From the NCBI RefSeq assembly GCF_000485595.1, contig NW_014577668.1, forward strand, positions 100,708 through 122,137: a DNA stretch of 21,430 bases, given 5' to 3'. This document shows, piece by piece, positions 18,901-21,430 of the stretch; position 1 is the stretch's first letter, and the number at the start of each line of letters is the position of its first letter. Below the pieces are notes generated by a model. That model was not told the DNA's origin, ran no database searches, and saw only the letters and a program-made list of their open reading frames with translations. The position numbers were made by a program, and so were the translations under genes. This DNA is from Priapulus caudatus. Taxonomy: Eukaryota > Priapulida > Priapulimorpha > Priapulimorphida > Priapulidae.

Positions 18901-19461
18901 TGAATAATCGATTAATTATTACTAGGATGTATTTCAGACATACATCTTACCTTTTCTGCTATCTCATCAACAATATCTGCAGCTACGCTCTCAACATTAT
19001 GTTCCTTCATTGTCTGCTTAGTCTCTTCACTGTGTTCTTGTGTGACAGGTAGAGAAACTGTTTCTTCTTGTACACTATGTATTGTACCCAAGTGCTGCAC
19101 CAGAAGCTGCTGGTCTTCGAATATGTCACCGCAGAAATCACACTGGTAGACTTCAGTATCTTCTTGAACCTTGTATTAGTAAAACAATGGAAAACCTTTA
19201 TTCTAAGTATAGACTTTAAGGATGGAACCTGTTTACAACAATTTATAGAAAAGATGCATAATACAAAATATTGTAGAGTGCTAGACATATGATATATGCA
19301 CAATTATACAGTTTTTTTTATCTAGATAAAATGGCATGTACCTTGTGTGAAGAACGAACATGTTCAACGAATCCATTTTTATCAAAGGTGCGGTATTCAC
19401 AGACTCTGCACTTGTAGACTATCTCGGTTTCAAGAAACTCACTAATGTCGTCTTTGTCCAT
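9613..19461 (-). CDS. 13-finger C2H2 zinc-finger / AT-hook protein, 20 coding exons
   Basis: Twenty exons with GT-AG junctions and matching phases give one 3237-nt frame, ATG (19461) to TAG (9613), 1078 residues. Order: C2H2 fingers 1-4 at about 16-39, 46-71, 165-188 and 214-238; AT-hooks of RGRP type at about 265-273, 371-376, 402-407 and 435-443; acidic stretches at about 297-307, 480-490 and 520-560; fingers 5-13 at about 596-625, 632-655, 662-684, 690-712, 724-747, 752-774, 780-802, 808-831 and 838-861; then a Glu/Gly/Val-rich finger-free tail (877-1078). This is a nuclear DNA-binding regulator binding the minor groove (AT-hooks) and a specific site (fingers). ZNF335 (13 fingers, N-terminal isolated finger, AT-hooks) and ZFAT (AT-hook, N-terminal finger, acidic C-terminus) have comparable layouts; orthology to either is unproven, so no symbol is given. 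The ATG has A at -3 and G at +4 and lies 11 nt inside an exon with acceptor TTTTAG, implying at least one upstream non-coding exon. Confidence 0.88.
10041..10160 (-). CDS. zinc-finger gene, coding exon 19
   Basis: TGGADGAKQVIEVHTSED ... QTEDGK, acidic, 40 whole codons. Acceptor ATTCAG, donor AAG|GTATCT. Confidence 0.78.
10161..10577 (-). other. zinc-finger gene intron 18
   Basis: A 417-bp AT-rich intron. No repeat, RNA or reading frame of note. Confidence 0.6.
10578..10748 (-). CDS. zinc-finger gene, coding exon 18
   Basis: Start of the C-terminal tail: Gly/Val/Glu-rich with VTEITVLPEENAQAILQLL, a short amphipathic stretch that could bind a partner. Acceptor TTTGCAG, donor GAG|GTACGT. Confidence 0.83.
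11084..11240 (-). CDS. zinc-finger gene, coding exon 17
   Basis: Completes finger 12 (VHLMRKH) and encodes finger 13 (HRCPYC ... HVAQKH), then DSVQITETLTDE. Acceptor CTCCTAG, donor GAG|GTAGCA. Confidence 0.87.
11563..11707 (-). CDS. zinc-finger gene, coding exon 16
   Basis: Linker GIKPF (like the classical TGEKPF linker) joins finger 10 to finger 11 (FRCDQC ... HKRRH). It also holds the first half of finger 12 (YLCPYC). Donor TTCAG|GTTCGT. Confidence 0.87.
12163..12355. repeat. 29-bp direct repeat pair
   Basis: Copies 12163-12191 and 12327-12355 are identical over 29 bases (ATCTCTCCCATAGGAGTAAC...). They are 164 bp apart, in an intron of the zinc-finger gene. Each copy contains the small palindrome CTCCCATAGGAG. 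Confidence 0.9.
12418..12476. repeat. palindrome, 28-bp arms
   Basis: Arms 12418-12445 and 12449-12476 are reverse complements with 3 mismatches and a 3-base centre. The arms begin and end ATTGTTAGTT / AACTAACAAT. Confidence 0.9.
12663..12799 (-). CDS. zinc-finger gene, coding exon 15
   Basis: Finishes finger 9 (FKCDTHLKEHITCVH) and encodes finger 10 (LVCEIC ... HTTIH). Acceptor CTCACAG, donor AAAG|GTAGGA, phase 1. Confidence 0.87.
13206..13367. mobile_element. G/C-rich MITE-like element, 12-bp TIR, 5-bp TSD
   Basis: Terminal repeats CAGGGGCGTGTA (13206-13217) and its exact reverse complement TACACGCCCCTG (13356-13367). Flanks ACCTG at 13201-13205 and 13368-13372. The 162-bp interior holds a G run, CTAACCCTAACCC (13244-13256) and the block shared with 1389-1572. 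It lies in the intron between zinc-finger exons 15 and 14, 46 bp from the exon 14 donor. Confidence 0.75.
13414..13733 (-). CDS. zinc-finger gene, coding exon 14
   Basis: The longest internal exon. It completes finger 5, encodes fingers 6-8 (FKCCEC, LTCNVC and YKCTIC starts) and opens finger 9 (LQCPVC). Donor TGCAG|GTACGT, phase 2. Confidence 0.9.
14026..14205 (-). CDS. zinc-finger gene, coding exon 13
   Basis: A basic KKRRRP patch, then finger 5 with CX4C spacing (CSRRFC), whose last His comes from exon 14. Acceptor TTTTCAG, donor AAG|GTGAGT. Confidence 0.85.
14206..14506 (-). other. zinc-finger gene intron 12
   Basis: A 301-bp intron. It has several copies of TTCGCGA/TTTCGCG-like words (14257-14397) but nothing I can classify. 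Confidence 0.5.
14507..14607 (-). CDS. zinc-finger gene, coding exon 12
   Basis: Strongly acidic: LPGELDPEADEMDSENID ... EQLEK. Acceptor TTGACAG, donor AAG|GTATAT. Confidence 0.82.
14773..14876 (-). CDS. zinc-finger gene, coding exon 11
   Basis: IGDTIVVLQGGSSEEQEQG ... IAAKTG, phase 2 in (CCCACAG) and phase 1 out (ACTG|GTGCGT). Confidence 0.78.
14877..15372 (-). other. zinc-finger gene intron 10
   Basis: A 496-bp intron with a short GTGACA-rich stretch (15030-15070) and no recognised element. Confidence 0.5.
15373..15522 (-). CDS. zinc-finger gene, coding exon 10
   Basis: LDMDEDPSPIVRIDVTDV ... GGEQTF, acidic/hydrophobic, no finger, unusually GC-rich third positions. A fold-back element is inserted about 30 bp upstream of its acceptor (15552-15741). 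Confidence 0.82.
15562..15731. mobile_element. fold-back element with CCCTAA tandem core, 10-bp flanking direct repeat
   Basis: Arms 15575-15604 and 15691-15720 are a perfect 30-bp inverted repeat (AGATGCGATATGATATGACT...). A partial second copy of the inner arm follows the left arm (15609-15626). The centre reads A(10), then CCCTAA x3 plus CCCTA (15642-15664), then A(11). Identical GCCCAATAAC words flank it at 15552-15561 and 15732-15741 and may be the target-site duplication. No coding capacity. It is inserted in intron 9 of the zinc-finger gene, close to the exon 10 acceptor. Confidence 0.78.
16147..16228 (-). CDS. zinc-finger gene, coding exon 9
   Basis: A fourth AT-hook (KKKRGRPRKS) after a polar stretch. 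The acceptor is a tandem CCCAG-CAG, giving optional loss of one residue. Donor TCAAG|GTACAT, phase 2. Confidence 0.78.
16608..16791 (-). CDS. zinc-finger gene, coding exon 8
   Basis: Two AT-hooks (KKRGRPRK and KQKRGRPPK). Only the donor CAGG|GTACGA (phase 1) keeps frame with exon 9. An upstream GAG|GTGTCG donor at 16627 would break it. Confidence 0.8.
16792..17206 (-). other. zinc-finger gene intron 7
   Basis: A 415-bp intron with a C(10) run at 16971-16980, a GGTATGGATATGG-like stretch near 16813-16860 and the perfect hairpin at 17016-17072. Confidence 0.55.
17016..17072. repeat. perfect hairpin, 25-bp stem, 7-nt loop
   Basis: Arms 17016-17040 and 17048-17072 are exact reverse complements (AAATCTGTGAGATTTCCGAC...) around TCAGGTA. 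A third partial copy, TCTCACAGAT, follows at 17076-17085. It is intronic and would fold on either strand. Confidence 0.92.
17207..17444 (-). CDS. zinc-finger gene, coding exon 7
   Basis: A Ser/Glu-rich acidic run (SDDEEEESEKEPEPAP), a basic SGRIRKRPR patch and a second acidic cluster. No finger. Acceptor GCTGTAG, donor AAAG|GTGCGC, phase 0. Confidence 0.85.
17593..17694 (-). CDS. zinc-finger gene, coding exon 6
   Basis: Acidic DGSDTDEDELEV, then the first AT-hook (KRGRGRPRK). Phase 2 in and phase 2 out (ATAGG|GTAAGT). Confidence 0.82.
17980..18104 (-). CDS. zinc-finger gene, coding exon 5
   Basis: Finger 4 (LMCNYC ... HIQTDH), related to finger 3. Acceptor ATTTCAG. Donor GAGAA|GTAACT leaves phase 2; the frame would hit TAA one codon on if unspliced. 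Confidence 0.8.
18320..18460 (-). CDS. zinc-finger gene, coding exon 4
   Basis: 47 codons with finger 3 (LICNQC ... HLSDAH). Acceptor GCGCAG, donor CAG|GTGAAT, phase 0 at both ends. Confidence 0.85.
18643..18765 (-). CDS. zinc-finger gene, coding exon 3
   Basis: GVGVPIIIDTSGDPMQ ... TETQLKE, a finger-free acidic linker of 41 codons. Acceptor AATCATAG after a pyrimidine tract. The donor GAG|GTTGGT is weaker than the others. Confidence 0.72.
18951..19169 (-). CDS. zinc-finger gene, coding exon 2
   Basis: Carries finger 2 (YQCDFC ... HLGTIH) and a Glu/Val-rich linker ending DEIAEK. Acceptor ATACAAG, donor AAG|GTAAGA; 73 whole codons. Confidence 0.85.
19342..19461 (-). CDS. zinc-finger gene, coding exon 1
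   Basis: MDKDDISEFLETE leads into finger 1 (Cys18, Cys21, His34, His39). The exon begins at 19472 (acceptor AATTTTAG) and ends at donor AAG|GTACAT, phase 0. Confidence 0.85.
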
Positions 19462-19472
19462 GATGAACGATA

Positions 19473-20967
19473 CTAAAATTAAATCAATCACTTTGATAAG
19501 ATGAACTTTATAGATGGGTATATTCTGCATTGCACATTTGAATAATTGAATACTTCGACATAAAATGCGAAGAAAAATCTATATTCTGTATTTAATGAAC
19601 AAAAGCAAAATTCAGAAGGCAATCAATCCTGTGCCTCCCAATGTTTTACTGTATGAAGCACACACACTAACAGTTTGGTTCTTGCAAACAATACTAAACT
19701 AGGTTACTCTGGCCCAATAACATAGTACTAGTAAAACTAATAGACACTTCATTCTCAACATATTAATTATTATTATTAGTAATCATATAGTAATAGTACT
19801 ATTAGTATTAGTAGTAATACTAATAGTACTGACTACTACTGTATTAGTGACAGTACTCAGGACAGTAGTGTACAGTGTGTAGACTGTAGACTGTAGTCTG
19901 TACTATTTAACAATGAGTAAAATAATCAGTCCATTGCTAAATTGTAAATATCTGAAATAATCTCCTTAATGATACGGTAGGCATAAATGTACATTTGCGA
20001 AATGCATGAAATGAAGTAAGCCGCGGGACAGCAAATTGAGTAAAATGATCAATGACACTGATACAGTGCCAGTGGCACTGCATAGGTCACGACTCGGCGT
20101 GACGATTCACATCTAAATTGACACGGCATACGGTACCAGATGTATTAACGCATTTAGTTGTCAACAAACCTATCTCAAATTAATAACAGATCTCATGCAA
20201 TCTTGTTATAAACATCGGTGGCGTTGTAGCTACTGTTTACAAATATAACATAGATTAGGCAACCATGTAACAAGAATTAATGGCGGACTGTTATGCCTCT
20301 CCACAACGAATGTCGATACCAGCGCCATAGCAATGTGGTGGCCGCGCCCTGGTAAAACCAAATTATTTGGGCAAACTATTGGGCTCTTCTATGTAGCAGT
20401 TCAGCTAATAATAAATATGATAGTGGCACGTATATCGATTAAACCATGGAAAATTAGGACAGACATTGATTCCATCACCAATATTTACTTTTATCACAAA
20501 TTTTTTCACCGCCGATTACCTAGTGGCGCCAGGGTCGACAAGTCGCCAGAGCCATTCCTCACAGAATCTGTTTCGTACTGCAGCTTAAATGATCATGATG
20601 ACCTAAAAGCTTAGGTAGGGTGTTTTTGTTATTCTTATATGCTTCTAGAGCTTTTTTGTATAGTTGAGAACATTGTGTTTTCACACTGAAGTGTTACTCA
20701 TTCACTGATATGTGTTAGTAATAGTTTTTTTTCCAATATGCTAATGAGTAATGATGTGATTCACTCACTGTGACTGTGATTCTATGTTCTCTTATTCTTA
20801 ATCGTCGGTGTCCAATGGGATTAAGTTATAACTTATGTATTATCCCTGCCACAAATACTGTACCAGGCTGTGAGACTAACAGACTCTTTACACATATATG
20901 ACTATTTATTGCCATTGGAGGTAACTATGGCTATGGTTGTTTTCTTTCTTTAATTTAAAGGCCGTGG
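19473..20967 (-). other. upstream region / 5' UTR and promoter of the zinc-finger gene
   Basis: Must contain at least one non-coding first exon. An AATGGCGG word (20278-20285), like a YY1 site, is a possible start-proximal element. It also holds a TAG/CTA-rich low-complexity stretch with a 16-bp-arm palindrome (19795-19830), and a CTAGTGGCGCC word (20520-20530). A 93-codon plus-strand frame at 20333-20614 resembles nothing known. Confidence 0.4.
19795..19830. repeat. palindrome, 16-bp perfect arms, 4-base centre
   Basis: AGTACTATTAGTATTA-GTAG-TAATACTAATAGTACT within a wider low-complexity ATTAGTA/TAGTACT stretch (about 19770-19910). Confidence 0.85.
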
Positions 20968-20998
20968 CTACGCGACCGGTTCCGGACGAGGAGCCACT

Positions 20999-21389
20999 AG
21001 GCTACGCATCCTGACATCCATCTCACACAGTGAGCTTGCGACACGTACACGCATGATTGCGCAATGGGACGATCTGCTGATTGCTGTGTGTGTGTGTGCG
21101 AGAGAGAGAGCGAGAGAGAGCGAGAGAGAGCGAGAGAGAGCGAGAGAGAGAGAGAGAGAGGGAATGTGTATGTGTGTGTGTATGCGTGAGTGAGAGAGAG
21201 AGAGCGAGAGAGAGAGCTGCGCGTGTGTGTGAGAGAGAGCTGCGCGTGTGTGTGTGTGTGAGAGAGAGAGAGAGAAAGCGAGAGAGGACGGATGAAAGGA
21301 TAGACGGCAGCAGAGCGTCTCGTTGCGCAATCATGCGTGTACGCGAGCCGCGCGATCACTGTGTGAGTGGATGTCCGGACGCGTAGCCT
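20999..21389. repeat. long inverted repeat around a composite microsatellite
   Basis: The left arm 20999-21079 and right arm 21308-21389 are inverted copies, roughly 80-85% alike by eye. They include an identical GTACACGCATGATTGCGCAA core. Between them lie GT and GA tracts. A 17-bp direct repeat, GCGACCGGTTCCGGACG, sits at 20972-20988 and 21399-21415. Likely a non-autonomous transposon or fold-back element. Confidence 0.75.
21085..21290 (+). repeat. composite (GT)n/(GA)n microsatellite
   Basis: Alternating GT and GA runs with GCGA and CTGCGCGTGTGT interruptions. The unit GAGAGAGAGC repeats about every 10 bases at 21101-21140. Open frames through it are low-complexity artefacts. Confidence 0.95.
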
Positions 21390-21430
21390 GGAGGCTAGGC
21401 GACCGGTTCCGGACGCATAGCCACTGCGTA

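Noticed and set aside
20333-20614. 93-codon plus-strand open frame
   Set aside because: No homology I can recognise, no supporting splice or poly(A) context; kept only as part of the intergenic description.
20968-21386. Low-complexity open frames of 100-120 codons on both strands
   Set aside because: Created by the GT/GA microsatellite and its flanking inverted repeat.
1-21430. tRNA or rRNA genes, CRISPR arrays, bacterial operons
   Set aside because: No B-box/cloverleaf combination, no rRNA core sequences and no regularly spaced repeats; the sequence is intron-bearing eukaryotic DNA.

Overview
The window looks like nuclear DNA of an invertebrate metazoan. Every gene is split by GT-AG introns. 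The 5' end of RPL23A carries a terminal-oligopyrimidine start. The PKA catalytic-subunit leader (MGNAATAKKGDAAES) is animal-like. Short TTAGGG/CCCTAA-type tracts recur inside interstitial repeats. I cannot name the species or phylum from this sequence.

Layout, left to right. (1) Positions 1-700: first coding exon of a PKA catalytic-subunit gene on the minus strand; the rest of the gene lies beyond the left edge. (2) About 700-3356: repeat-rich DNA with a G-rich terminal-inverted-repeat element and no gene I can name. (3) 3357-4101, plus strand: the last two exons of a CUSTOS-like nuclear protein, with 5' exons not located. (4) 5797-8975, plus strand: a complete RPL23A (ribosomal protein uL23) gene of four exons with a lysine/alanine-rich N-terminal extension. 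(5) About 9085-19472, minus strand: a zinc-finger gene that I could thread through 20 coding exons in one open frame (3237 nt, 1078 residues). It encodes 13 C2H2 fingers, four AT-hook motifs, acidic segments and a finger-free C-terminal tail. (6) 19473-21430: upstream DNA of that gene, then a large inverted repeat around a composite GA/GT microsatellite.

RPL23A and the zinc-finger gene converge, and their 3' ends lie only about 0.1 kb apart. The genes do not form a pathway: one is a kinase, one a putative Wnt/beta-catenin modulator, one a ribosomal protein and one a DNA-binding regulator.

The most unusual signal is a set of short fold-back elements carrying telomere-like CCCTAA units in or beside their inverted repeats. 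Two sit in introns and are flanked by 10- and 11-bp direct repeats that look like target-site duplications. A third, G-rich, has a 12-bp terminal inverted repeat and a 5-bp duplication. RPL23A intron 1 also holds a possible alternative exon whose small open frame looks like a signal peptide and joins exon 2 in phase.
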